Below are positions 42,325 through 51,219 of a DNA stretch of 64,000 nucleotides, one piece after another. How positions within the stretch are numbered: the stretch's first letter is position 1; each line of letters starts with the position of its first letter. The notes under the pieces were generated by a model. The model did no database searches. It was not told the origin of the DNA and worked only from the letters and a program-made list of their open reading frames with translations. Source of the DNA: Candidatus Kuenenia stuttgartensis (lineage in GTDB: Bacteria; Planctomycetota; Planctomycetia; Pirellulales; UBA1268); assembly GCA_945891385.1 (NCBI GenBank), contig CAMDDJ010000010.1, positions 1 through 64,000 on the forward strand, written 5' to 3'. Both the position numbers and the translations under genes were made by a program.

Positions 42325-42570
42325 ATGAGAACGACACTCTCTCTTGATGACGACGTAGCTGCTCGGATCGAGCAGTTGCGGCATGTGCTCGACAAGCCCC
42401 TCAAAGAACTGATCAACGAAGCGTTGCGGCGGGGGCTCGTCGCGATGCATGAGCCGCGGCGGCCGGCCCAATACCGCACCCAACCCGTCAATCTGGGGCG
42501 TTGTCGTCTGCCGAATGTCGATGACATCGCGTCCGCACTTGCCGCTGCGGAGGGCGAGGGGTTTCGATGA
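42325..42570 (+). CDS. VapB-type antitoxin (ribbon-helix-helix)
   Basis: This 81-residue protein opens with the ribbon-helix-helix DNA-binding motif MRTTLSLDDDVAARIEQLRH followed by PLKELINEALRRGL, as in CopG-like VapB antitoxins. The basic, disordered C-terminus (EPRRPAQYRTQPVNLGRC, then VDDIASALAAAEGEG) would bind the toxin. The stop overlaps the start of the PIN toxin gene by four bases. It probably represses its own promoter through the GCATCA/TGATGC inverted repeat just upstream. Confidence 0.85.
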   Translation: MRTTLSLDDDVAARIEQLRHVLDKPLKELINEALRRGLVAMHEPRRPAQYRTQPVNLGRCRLPNVDDIASALAAAEGEGFR

Positions 42571-42995
42571 GGCTCGTCGATGCGAACATCTTGGTGTACG
42601 CCTACACGACATCGTTTTCGCAACACGAGCAGGCGCGGGCCTGGCTCGACGCGCGGCTGAGCGAGGCTGTCCCGCTCGGACTGCCGTGGCCGAGCCTTCT
42701 GGCCTTCGTGCGGCTCACAAGCAATCAGCGGCTCTTCGAACGGCCCGTGAGCGTCGCCACGGCATGGCGACAGGTCGAAGAATGGCTGGGCTGCGAGGCG
42801 GTCTGGGTGCCGAGCCCAACCCCTCGCCACGGGGAAATCCTGGCAAACCTCCTCAGGGCGACGGGGCTGCGGGCGGAGCATGTGCCCGACGCGCATCTGG
42901 CGGCACTCGCTTTGGAGCACGGCTTGGCGGTGGTCTCCGCCGACACCGATTTCAGTCGCTTTCCGAATGTCCGGCTCGAGAATCCAGTCGCCTGA
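42567..42995 (+). CDS. VapC-type PIN-domain toxin ribonuclease
   Basis: This 142-residue PIN-domain protein cuts RNA when freed from its antitoxin. Visible features are RLVDANILVYAY with the first catalytic Asp (Asp5), the HEQARAWLDARL helix, LPWPSLLAFVRLTSNQRLF as in the mycobacterial-type PIN subfamily, VPDAHLAALALEHGL with the central Asp, and VSADTDFSRFPNVRLENP with the last acidic cluster. The length and metal-site residues appear complete. It overlaps the antitoxin gene by ATGA. Confidence 0.88.
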   Translation: MRLVDANILVYAYTTSFSQHEQARAWLDARLSEAVPLGLPWPSLLAFVRLTSNQRLFERPVSVATAWRQVEEWLGCEAVWVPSPTPRHGEILANLLRATGLRAEHVPDAHLAALALEHGLAVVSADTDFSRFPNVRLENPVA

Positions 42996-43034
42996 CTGAC
43001 CGCCGGGCCCGACCGCCGGCGAGAGCCCGGCTTG

Positions 43035-44687
43035 TCAGTCGCTCTTCCGCCGGCCGCGTCGGTAGCGGCGGATGAGCAGCGCCGTGGAGTGGTCGTGGTG
43101 GGTCATCTCGGGCTCGGCCTCCGCCTCGAGTTCCGGCACGATCCGGTTGGCCAGCACCTTGCCGAGTTCCACGCCCCATTGGTCGAAGGGGTTCACGTCC
43201 CAGATCGCCCCCTGCGTGAAGACCGCATGTTCGTAGAGGGCGACCAGGCTACCGAGCAGGCGGGGGGTCAGCCGCTCGGCCAGGATCGTGGTGCTCGGCC
43301 GGTTGCCGGGAAAGGTCTTATGGGGCACGAGCGACTCGGGCACGCCGTCGGCCCGCACTTCGGCCTCGGTCTTGCCAAAGGCGAGCGCCTCGGCCTGGGC
43401 GAAACAATTGGCCATCAACAGGTCGTGATGCCGCCCGGCTGGGTTCAGCGACCGGACAAACCCGATGAAGTCGCAGGGGATCAGCCGCGTACCCTGGTGG
43501 ATCAACTGATAGAAGGAATGCTGCCCGTTCGTGCCCGGCTCACCCCAGTAGACGGGGCAGGTTTCGTAGTCGTCGATGAACCGCCCCGCCAGCGTCACCC
43601 GCTTGCCGTTGCTCTCCATCGTCAACTGCTGGAGGTAGGCCGGAAATCGCGCCAGGTATTGGTCGTAGGGCAACACGGCGATCGTGTGGGCCCCGAGAAA
43701 GGTCGTGTTCCAGACGGCGAGCAGCCCCTGGAGCACCGGCAGGTTCTGCTCGAAGTCGGCCGTCCGGAAATGCTCGTCCATCTCGTGGAAGCCCGCGAGC
43801 AGCTCGCTGAACCGCTCCGGGCCGATCGCGAGCATCGTGGAGAGCCCGATAGCCGAATCCATCGAATAGCGGCCGCCGACCCAGTCCCAGAAGCCGAACA
43901 TGTTCGCCGTGTCGATGCCGAAGGCCGCGACCTCGGAGGCGTTGGTCGAGACGGCCACGAAGTGCCGAGCCACCGCCTGCTCGTCGCCCAGCGCTGCCAG
44001 AGCCCAGGCCCGGGCCGTGCGGGCGTTGGCCAGCGTCTCCTGAGTGGTGAACGTCTTCGAGGCGACGATGAAGAGCGTCTCGGCCGGGTCGAGGCCCTGC
44101 ACCGCTTCGGCGAAGTCGGTGCCATCGACGTTCGACACGAACCGGAAGGTCAGATCACGATCGGAGTAATGCCGCAGCGCCGTGGAGGCCATCACGGGCC
44201 CCAGGTCGGATCCACCGATCCCGATATTGACGATCGCCCGAATCCGCCGGCCCGTGTGGCCGAGCCATTGGCCTCCCCGCACGCGGTCGCAGAAGGAGGC
44301 CATCCGCTCGAGCACCTCGTGCACGCCGGGCACGACATCGACGCCATCGACCAGGATCCGCTCCGATCGCGGCGTGCGCAGCGCCACGTGGAGCACCGAC
44401 CGGTGCTCCGTGGTGTTGATCCGGTCGCCGGCGAACATCGCGGCGATCCGCTCCCGTAGCCCGCAGGCCTCCGCCAGCCGCACGAGCATCGGGAGCGTGC
44501 CCTCGGTGATCCGCTGCTTCGAGTGATCTACGAACAGGCCGCAGGCCTCGAACGAGAGCCGCTCGGCGCGAACGTGGTCGGCCGCGAACAGATCCCGCAG
44601 CGTGAGCTGGCGGGTGGCATGAGCGTGATCGCTCAGGGCCTGCCAGTCATGGAGGGACGTGCGGGATGATGAGGCGGGGCCGGCCAT
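43035..44687 (-). CDS. pgi: Glucose-6-phosphate isomerase
   Basis: This 550-residue enzyme interconverts glucose 6-phosphate and fructose 6-phosphate in glycolysis and gluconeogenesis. Signature blocks are [83 protein letters not shown] with the catalytic His, and [15 protein letters not shown] with the catalytic Lys. The length matches the long bacterial form. The ATG at 44687 starts it. It lies 65 bp downstream of the transaldolase gene on the same strand, so the two may form a sugar-phosphate operon. Confidence 0.96.
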   Translation of the reverse strand: MAGPASSSRTSLHDWQALSDHAHATRQLTLRDLFAADHVRAERLSFEACGLFVDHSKQRITEGTLPMLVRLAEACGLRERIAAMFAGDRINTTEHRSVLHVALRTPRSERILVDGVDVVPGVHEVLERMASFCDRVRGGQWLGHTGRRIRAIVNIGIGGSDLGPVMASTALRHYSDRDLTFRFVSNVDGTDFAEAVQGLDPAETLFIVASKTFTTQETLANARTARAWALAALGDEQAVARHFVAVSTNASEVAAFGIDTANMFGFWDWVGGRYSMDSAIGLSTMLAIGPERFSELLAGFHEMDEHFRTADFEQNLPVLQGLLAVWNTTFLGAHTIAVLPYDQYLARFPAYLQQLTMESNGKRVTLAGRFIDDYETCPVYWGEPGTNGQHSFYQLIHQGTRLIPCDFIGFVRSLNPAGRHHDLLMANCFAQAEALAFGKTEAEVRADGVPESLVPHKTFPGNRPSTTILAERLTPRLLGSLVALYEHAVFTQGAIWDVNPFDQWGVELGKVLANRIVPELEAEAEPEMTHHDHSTALLIRRYRRGRRKSD

Positions 44688-44752
44688 GACGGGTCTCCGA
44701 GGGGCGTAGGGCCGACATCGTACCCAACCCGAACCCCGGCGACAGCCGTGAC

Positions 44753-45841
44753 TTAGCCGCCCGACCCGACGGCCTTCGACTTCGCCTCGATCACGGCCAG
44801 CAGTTCGTCCCAGCTCGCGACGAAGGCGGCGGCCCCGTCTTTTTGGAGTTTCTCGCCCAGGGCTGCAACGCTCACGCCCGCCCGCTCGATCGCGAAGACC
44901 GTGGCATCGGCCATGCCGCCGCCGGCCGAGAGCGTGCCCGCAACGCGGCCGTGGTCGGCGAAGGCGAGGAGCGTTTTTTCCGGCATCGTGTTGATCGTGC
45001 TCGGAGCGGCGAGTGTGTCAACGTACAGACAGTCAGACGCTCCAGGATCTTTCGTGCCGGTGCTGGCAAAGAGCAGCCGCTGGGGCATCGCGCCAAAGCC
45101 GCAGAGCCGCTCGAACCGGTCTGAGGCGAGCAGATCGCGGTAGGCCTTGTACGCCAGTTGGCCGATCGCGATCCCTAGCCTGTTACCGAGATCAGCCGGC
45201 ACCTGCTTCGCCACCGCGCCGTCCCAGCGACTGATGAACAGCGAGGCCACCGAGCAGACCCGTGGGGAGAGCCCGGCCTCCACCCGCCGCTCGACGCCAC
45301 GGAGGTAGGCCTCGGCGGCGGCCAGATACTGCGTTGGTGTGAACAGGAGCGTGACATTCACCGGCACGCCCGCGAAGATCGCCTCCTCGATTGCAGGCAG
45401 GCCGGCAGGAGTGCCCGGGATCTTGATGAACAGGTTGGGCCGGGCCGCCCGGGCATGCAGGGCCTGTGCCTGGGCCAGCGTGGCGGCCGTGTCGTAGGCA
45501 AGCCGCGGCGACACCTCCAGCGACACCCAGCCATCGATGCCACCGGAGCGGTCGTAGACCGGCCGAAACAGGTCGGCGGCGCGGGTGAGGTCCTCGATCG
45601 CCAGGTCGAAAAACGCCTCCTCTGCTGCCGCCTGCCGAGCGCCCACGGCAGCCAGAGCCTCGTCGTAGAAGGGGGTGTCCTTGACGGCGAGGTTGTAAAT
45701 CGACGGGTTGCTCGTCAGGCCCGTCACGTGGAACTCGGCCATGTAGCGGGCCAGCGTGCCGTCATCGAGCATGCCGCGGTGGATGTTGTCGAGCCAAAGG
45801 CTCTGGCCGATCCGGGCGAGGGCGGCGGTGGACGCAGACAT
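44753..45841 (-). CDS. tal: Transaldolase
   Basis: This 362-residue enzyme transfers dihydroxyacetone units between sugar phosphates in the non-oxidative pentose phosphate pathway. It opens with [18 protein letters not shown] and contains [51 protein letters not shown] with the Schiff-base Lys, [19 protein letters not shown] and [13 protein letters not shown]. This is the longer transaldolase type found in actinobacteria and cyanobacteria. The ATG at 45841 is used because the family block starts a few residues later; the frame extends to 45967 without conserved sequence. It probably shares a transcript with pgi. Confidence 0.94.
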   Translation of the reverse strand: MSASTAALARIGQSLWLDNIHRGMLDDGTLARYMAEFHVTGLTSNPSIYNLAVKDTPFYDEALAAVGARQAAAEEAFFDLAIEDLTRAADLFRPVYDRSGGIDGWVSLEVSPRLAYDTAATLAQAQALHARAARPNLFIKIPGTPAGLPAIEEAIFAGVPVNVTLLFTPTQYLAAAEAYLRGVERRVEAGLSPRVCSVASLFISRWDGAVAKQVPADLGNRLGIAIGQLAYKAYRDLLASDRFERLCGFGAMPQRLLFASTGTKDPGASDCLYVDTLAAPSTINTMPEKTLLAFADHGRVAGTLSAGGGMADATVFAIERAGVSVAALGEKLQKDGAAAFVASWDELLAVIEAKSKAVGSGG

Positions 45842-45969
45842 GGGAAGATTCCTCTGGCGAGCAGGTAGGACTGCGACCGGCTCACTATACAACTGCAGCT
45901 CGCATTTGAGAGCATCCCGAGCCGCGCCGCACCGGCGCGGGGGCGGCACACGAGGTTGTTCACTCATGG

Positions 45970-46108
45970 GTAAAGTACTTTCCCAATATCCGTGAATCGG
46001 GTTTCACCATCCCGATGAAGGGTTTCACGCCGCCGGTGAAACGCACCTCGCGAAGCTCGGCAGCCGTCGGGCTGCATGCGTCGTAAAGTCCTTTACATCC
46101 GATTTTTT
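45970..46108 (+). ncRNA. Candidate structured RNA with a four-way junction
   Basis: GTAAAGTACTTTCC (45970-45983) pairs with GTAAAGTCCTTTAC (46082-46095) in 12 of 14 positions. It encloses three hairpins: ATCGGG/CCCGAT (45996-46016), GTTTCAC/GTGAAAC (46022-46042), and GCAGCC-GTCG-GGCTGC (46060-46075). A run of seven T (46101-46107) follows. It lies between tal and a plus-strand PEP-CTERM gene, so it could be a leader or a small RNA. No family was recognised; each strand of the closing stem is also self-complementary, so alternative folds or protein-binding sites are possible. Confidence 0.4.
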
Positions 46109-46233
46109 TGCCGGCTCGGGGTGCTTGCCCGGCGGGTTTGGCACGGGCTTTGCTGCTCCCGCCTGTGCCGGGGGTCGGAGCGGAGCCATGTGCGGCTTGG
46201 CAGACCACGCCGGTTCCCAGGAGATTCCGCGTC

Positions 46234-47025
46234 ATGGCTGGCAGCATCGTTCAATCGTTGGTGACTCATCGGCCGGGCCTCAGTCGAGTCCGCAGGCTGG
46301 CCCGAGTCGCTCCGCGGCTCGCGATCCTTGCAGTCGCGGCGGTCATGACCGCATCGGCACAGGCCCAGGTCTCGACCTCCGTGCCCGCGTCGGCCCTGAC
46401 GGTCGAGAGTTGGATGACCCAGGGCTCGGTCGCCGTCCAGTCGCCGACCAGCGCCCTCGTGGGCCAGGCCTCGAATGGCTATCACTGGGACGTCAGCGTC
46501 TTCGTCGATGCCAATAACAACCCCGACGTCTACAACGCCATCAAGTCGGCCGCTACGAGCGGGGGCCGCCTCAATTACACGATTCGCTTCGATCCGAGCC
46601 TGATCGTGGTGCCGGCGGCCCAGCCTACGTTCATCGGCGTCAACAGCTTCTATCAGTCAGGCGTGGCCACGAACAATTTCATTCAGAACTACAACACGCC
46701 AGTCCTCGGCTCCAGCGACTTTCCGCTCACCGCCCCGCGGTCGTTTGACGTCAGCATGCCGATCGCGGCCTGGACGGAGCCGACGGTCCCGGCAAGCGGC
46801 TCGGGCACGGCCTACTTCGAACCCGCCGGCAACTGGTACAAGGTCGGCTTCGGTCTCAATTTCGATAACGCAACGTCCGCTGGCTTCTACCTCGACAACC
46901 TGTCCGTGAACGCCGTACCGGAGCCGTCGTCGCTTGCCCTGTTCGGCGGTGCGATGATGCTGATGGCAGGGACGGCGTGGCCGCGACGGCGGCAACGAAC
47001 TGGTTCCGCCGCCCTCCAGCCGTGA
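46234..47025 (+). CDS. PEP-CTERM protein of unknown function
   Basis: The ATG at 46234, 12 bp after AGGAG, gives 263 residues. A long signal peptide (LAILAVAAVMTASAQAQ) precedes a single beta-rich domain with SWMTQGSVAVQSPTS, HWDVSVFVDANNNPDVY and NWYKVGFGLNFDN. The C-terminus is a sorting signal (AVPEPSSLALFGGAMMLMAG then WPRRRQR). No catalytic motif is visible. It is followed 180 bp later by the nucleotidase-like PEP-CTERM gene, and preceded by the possible structured RNA. Confidence 0.8.
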   Translation: MAGSIVQSLVTHRPGLSRVRRLARVAPRLAILAVAAVMTASAQAQVSTSVPASALTVESWMTQGSVAVQSPTSALVGQASNGYHWDVSVFVDANNNPDVYNAIKSAATSGGRLNYTIRFDPSLIVVPAAQPTFIGVNSFYQSGVATNNFIQNYNTPVLGSSDFPLTAPRSFDVSMPIAAWTEPTVPASGSGTAYFEPAGNWYKVGFGLNFDNATSAGFYLDNLSVNAVPEPSSLALFGGAMMLMAGTAWPRRRQRTGSAALQP

Positions 47026-47205
47026 CCACTGCACGGGCGGCATAGGAGCTGACCGTCGATCTCGTGAACGAATTCCTGACGAAAGACTCATCGACTCTTC
47101 GCACGGCCCTGACACGCCAGACACATTGTTGGAGAAACTCTCCTAGCAATGACATCGGCGGTGGCCGATTGAGTCGTACGCGTCTTCTCTGCCAAAGGAG
47201 TTTCC

Positions 47206-49230
47206 ATGAGCTCGATGAGGCCTCTCCTGATCGTCATCGCTGGACTGCTTGCCTCCGCTGCCTGGGCCCAGGACTACTCGATCACCTTTCTCCACAACAA
47301 CGACGGTGAGTCGAAACTGACCGGCTACTCGGACTCGCTTGCCGCGTACGGAGGTGTTGCTCGGTTTGCGACACTGCTCGATACCACCCGCACCTTCTAC
47401 GAGAACCGGGGGCATGGCGTCGTCGCGGTTTATGCGGGCGACACGTTTCTGGCGGGGCCTCAGTTTCAGGCCAGCCTCGACTCGGGTGTGGCCGGCAGCA
47501 GAACGTTCTACGACGCCTTGGCCATCAGTCGGATCGGATACGACGCGTCCATTCTCGGGAATCATGAGTTCGACTTCGGCCCTGATGTCTTGGCCGAGTT
47601 CATCGATGACGCCCAGACATCGAACCCCACGACCTACCTGAGTGCCAACCTCGACTTCTCGAATGAGCCGGCCCTGGCGGCGCGGGTGGCCTCCGGACTC
47701 ATCGCGCCGTCGAAGGTCGTGACGGTCGCAACCTCGGCAGGAGATAAGCGGGTCGGAATCATCGGCGTGACAACCGAGACGCTGCCGTTCGTCTCGTCTC
47801 CAGGGGCCGTTGGGATCAATTCGGTGGCGACTGCCGTCAATGGCCAGATCGCAGCCCTCAAGGCGGCCAGCGTTGACCACATCGTGCTCGCCAGTCATCT
47901 CCAAGGCCTCGCAACGGATAGCGACCTGATCGCCAACCTCGATTCTGGTGTCGAGCTGATCATCGCCGGCGGTGGCGATGAGATCCTCGTAAACTCAGCC
48001 GCATCCCCTCTCCCGACCAACGCCCCGGCGACCGTGGCATCGACGGGCCTGATTCCCGGAGATACGGCCGCTGCCCTCTCAGGGAGCCTCACCGGCGTGA
48101 CGAACACCTATCCACTCCGGACGTCGGCGACCGATCGCGGTGGCCGCCAGATTCCAATCGCGACGACTGGTGGAAACTATGGCTATCTGGGCCAGGTCAC
48201 CCTGCAGGTGACGAACGGGGCCGTTTCGATCGACGCCTCTTCGAACCCGCAGCGGGTTGCTGCGGCGACCGAGGACCAGACGGCCGGCGTGATCGCGAAC
48301 GCGACCGTTCAGGCCGAATCGGTGGCACCCGTCGAGACCTTCGTCAGTGGCCTGGCCGCGAATGTGCTGGCAACGACGTCCGTCCAGTTGCGGCAGGGAG
48401 GATCGGGAGTGATACGTTCCAGGGAGACGAATCTGGGCAATCTGGTTGCTGACGGTGTTTTGCGGGCGGCTCAGCAACGGGCTGCTGGGTTCGGCGTGGA
48501 TGCGCCCGTGATCGCGTTGGTCAACGGAGGTGGAATCAGGGCGAACGTCGATGTGGGCAACTTCACCCAGCTGAGCACGTTCAGTGTCTCGCCCTTCGGG
48601 AACTTCGTCTCCGTGGTGGAGGACGTTTCGCTGGCAGACCTCAAGTTGCTCCTGGAGAACGCCTATTCCAAGACGAGTGACGACCCCAACACGCCCGGGA
48701 TCGCTCCGGTCGGAACGAACGGCCGTTTCGCTCAGATCGCCGGGATGGAAGTGACCTATGACATCACTCGGGCCGGGCTCGCATTCGATAGTTTGGGCAC
48801 CATCACGACCCCTGGGCAGCGGGTCACGGACATCAGCATCGGCGGGACTGCATACCTCGTGGCAGACACTTGGGTAAACGGAGTCGACCCGGCCACAACC
48901 ACGGTCGATGTCGCCACGCTCGGCTTTCTCGCCGGTGGTGGCGATCAGTATTTCCGTACGGCCGTCTCCGGAACCAGCACCTACCTTTCCCAGCTCTACG
49001 GCTTCACAACCCTCGGCGTGACGGATCACAATGCCCTGCGGGAGTTCGTCGATTACCTGGCCGCTGGCAATTCCGGCTTCGACATTGCTTCGGCCTCGCC
49101 GGACTACGCGCTACCGGAGAGTGTGACCGGCGGCCGGATCTCGGTGGTGCCGGAGCCGACGCTGGCCGGGCTGCTCGGAGTTGGTTCGATCGCGGCCGCA
49201 GCCTGGCTGTCCCGCCGAACACGTCGTTGA
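47206..49230 (+). CDS. PEP-CTERM-anchored 5'-nucleotidase / metallophosphatase
   Basis: This 674-residue protein starts at the ATG at 47206 behind AAAGGAG and has a signal peptide (PLLIVIAGLLASAAWAQ). The metallophosphatase domain shows ITFLHNNDGESKL (HNND in place of the usual HTND), AVYAGDTFLAGP, SILGNHEFDFG, VLASHLQGL and IIAGGGDEILVN. The 5'-nucleotidase C-terminal domain follows (SRETNLGNLVADGVLRAAQ, ALVNGGGIRANVDVG, FAQIAGMEVTYD). The protein ends with VVPEPTLAGLLGVGSIAAAA and a basic tail. It likely dephosphorylates nucleotides at the cell surface for phosphate or nucleoside scavenging. Confidence 0.9.
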   Translation: MSSMRPLLIVIAGLLASAAWAQDYSITFLHNNDGESKLTGYSDSLAAYGGVARFATLLDTTRTFYENRGHGVVAVYAGDTFLAGPQFQASLDSGVAGSRTFYDALAISRIGYDASILGNHEFDFGPDVLAEFIDDAQTSNPTTYLSANLDFSNEPALAARVASGLIAPSKVVTVATSAGDKRVGIIGVTTETLPFVSSPGAVGINSVATAVNGQIAALKAASVDHIVLASHLQGLATDSDLIANLDSGVELIIAGGGDEILVNSAASPLPTNAPATVASTGLIPGDTAAALSGSLTGVTNTYPLRTSATDRGGRQIPIATTGGNYGYLGQVTLQVTNGAVSIDASSNPQRVAAATEDQTAGVIANATVQAESVAPVETFVSGLAANVLATTSVQLRQGGSGVIRSRETNLGNLVADGVLRAAQQRAAGFGVDAPVIALVNGGGIRANVDVGNFTQLSTFSVSPFGNFVSVVEDVSLADLKLLLENAYSKTSDDPNTPGIAPVGTNGRFAQIAGMEVTYDITRAGLAFDSLGTITTPGQRVTDISIGGTAYLVADTWVNGVDPATTTVDVATLGFLAGGGDQYFRTAVSGTSTYLSQLYGFTTLGVTDHNALREFVDYLAAGNSGFDIASASPDYALPESVTGGRISVVPEPTLAGLLGVGSIAAAAWLSRRTRR

Positions 49231-49317
49231 ACATCCACCGCGGTACGGTGTCATCGGCAGCACGCCATCGACGGTCCCTCAGCCTGGCGGCTCGCATTTG
49301 GGCGGCCGCGACGGTGG

Positions 49318-51219
49318 CTACGGGGTGGTTTCGCGGACCTCCAACCGTGACAGCTGCACAGCCGCGCCGGCGGGCACGGCGATTTCGAAGGCCATCGCGC
49401 CCTCCAACTCGGCGGTCACCGTCAGTGGCACGCGGTAACCGTAATCGCCACTGGCCTCGCTGCCCGCCTCGCAGACGACCGGGATCGATTCCATCGTGCC
49501 GTTGCGGTCGACGAGAACGTCGAGTCGTTGATCGGCCCTTTCCGCAAAGGCGAGCAAACGTACGGAAACCACTCCGGCAGACAAGGCGTAGCGAATCCGG
49601 CCTCCCGGCGGCAGGTTGGCCCGCGAGAGATCTTCCTGCACGGAGCGTGGGTTGTCGGTGACGATCTCGACGCCCGGCGAGCAGACGGCCGCGCGGTCGA
49701 GATCGTCGAACTCGTCGATGAAGACCCGGCTGGTCGGCACCACCGGGCCGGCGGCCAACGATGGTGGTGACTCACCGCTCCCGTTCACCGCCGACACGCG
49801 ATACCAGTTCGGCATGCCGACAGTCGCCGTCTCGTCGGCAAACAAAGGCCGATACGGATGCCGATCCTCCCGCACCCGCTCGGCCACCGTCACCCAAGGG
49901 CCGCTCTCTGAAGCGGCCCGCTCCAGCCGGTAGTGCGTCGCGCCGGCCACGCCCTGCCACGAAATCGCGGCCACGTCGGTCAGCGGCAGCATCGCGGGCG
50001 GGGTGGTCGGGCAGGGGAGTGGCGGCACCTGGAGCCCGCGCACCGCGTGGGCCGCCTGCCGTACGAGTTCCATCACGGCCGTCTCGTCATAGGCGTCTCC
50101 CGAGGGAAACCCAGGCCAGTGAAAAGCCTTGTAGCGGCCGAGGTTGTTGGGCTCGGAGTGCCAGTAGAAGCCGCCATCCCGATTGCGGTACCGCAGACTC
50201 CAGAGCAGCACTCCGGCCGCCTCTGAGGCCACCACCTGATCGACCACGGCTCGCAGCTCGTCGAACGGCACGAAGCCCGCTTCGCCAACAAAGAACGGCT
50301 TCCGGCCGGCGGCAGTCGCGGCGGCGGCGCGAACCTGCTCCGCCATCGGCTGGTCCGACGGGTACTGATGGGTGGTGACCACGTCGACCAAGGGCTCGGA
50401 GAGCGAGGCGGCTGGCACGCCCCGGAGTGAATTGCCGTCGATCACGAGATGGTTCGGGTCGAGCGACTTGATGGTGGCGGCGATCTCCCGGGTCCAGGCC
50501 GGCGGCGAGTCGAGTTCGTTGCCCGTTTCCCAGCCCAGAATTGCCGGATCATCGGCATACCGCACGCCCGTGACCGTGTTGCGGCGACGGAGCACATAGC
50601 GGATCGTCTCCTTGAAGTCGGCGATCACGTCAGGATCGGTCCAGAAGGCCTCGGCCGGCCGGTTCCGAAAACCGGCGTACTCTGCCGCACCCCCCTGCCA
50701 CTTCCAGTTGTCGACCAGCGGCACGATCACCCGCACCCCCACCCGGTTGGCAGCAGCCAGCATCCGATCCATGGCCAGAAAGGCTTCCTCGTTGAAGTCG
50801 CCCGGCCCCCGGACATGGACGAAGTCGCCCATGTCGCCGTCAGTCCGCCGCACCGTGATCACGTAGCTGCGGGTGACCGTGCCTCCCATCTGCCGCAGAC
50901 TCGCGAACGCATCGTGCAGCTCGAATGCGTCCGGCCACCGCCAGGGTGACGGGCGACCGACGCCAAACGCATCCTCGATCACGAGCAGGTTCGGCACGTT
51001 GAACGAAACGAACCGCACCGGCCCGGCTGCGTCTCGCAGCCGTACCCCGTCGACCGCGACGAAGCCTGCGAGTTCGCCCCGGGCCGGAGGCGAGGGCACC
51101 GCTGTCAGCCCCACCGCATCCATCAGGCCGGCCGCGACGATGATCGCCGCCCGCCCGCCTGAGGCCTGCCGGCCACGTCCTTTCGCTCGTCGTGACCACC
51201 GCCCACGCTCAGCTGTCAT
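49318..51219 (-). CDS. GH5-like glycoside hydrolase (mannanase/cellulase type) with C-terminal modules
   Basis: The ATG at 51219 overlaps the symporter stop by 11 bp (ATGACAGCTGA) behind GAGAGGGAG, giving 633 residues with an export signal (AAIIVAAGLMDAVGL...PSPPARG). A TIM-barrel glycosidase domain follows: VRFVSFNVPNLLVIEDA, PAILGWETGNELDSPPAW with the probable acid/base Glu, DPNHLVIDGNSLRG, and KPFFVGEAGFVP with the probable nucleophile Glu. This pattern is close to GH5 mannan-type enzymes. A fibronectin-like module (ISWQGVAGATHYRLERAASE) and a C-terminal beta domain close it. Together with the symporter and GH130 gene it suggests beta-mannoside breakdown. Confidence 0.85.
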   Translation of the reverse strand: MTAERGRWSRRAKGRGRQASGGRAAIIVAAGLMDAVGLTAVPSPPARGELAGFVAVDGVRLRDAAGPVRFVSFNVPNLLVIEDAFGVGRPSPWRWPDAFELHDAFASLRQMGGTVTRSYVITVRRTDGDMGDFVHVRGPGDFNEEAFLAMDRMLAAANRVGVRVIVPLVDNWKWQGGAAEYAGFRNRPAEAFWTDPDVIADFKETIRYVLRRRNTVTGVRYADDPAILGWETGNELDSPPAWTREIAATIKSLDPNHLVIDGNSLRGVPAASLSEPLVDVVTTHQYPSDQPMAEQVRAAAATAAGRKPFFVGEAGFVPFDELRAVVDQVVASEAAGVLLWSLRYRNRDGGFYWHSEPNNLGRYKAFHWPGFPSGDAYDETAVMELVRQAAHAVRGLQVPPLPCPTTPPAMLPLTDVAAISWQGVAGATHYRLERAASESGPWVTVAERVREDRHPYRPLFADETATVGMPNWYRVSAVNGSGESPPSLAAGPVVPTSRVFIDEFDDLDRAAVCSPGVEIVTDNPRSVQEDLSRANLPPGGRIRYALSAGVVSVRLLAFAERADQRLDVLVDRNGTMESIPVVCEAGSEASGDYGYRVPLTVTAELEGAMAFEIAVPAGAAVQLSRLEVRETTP

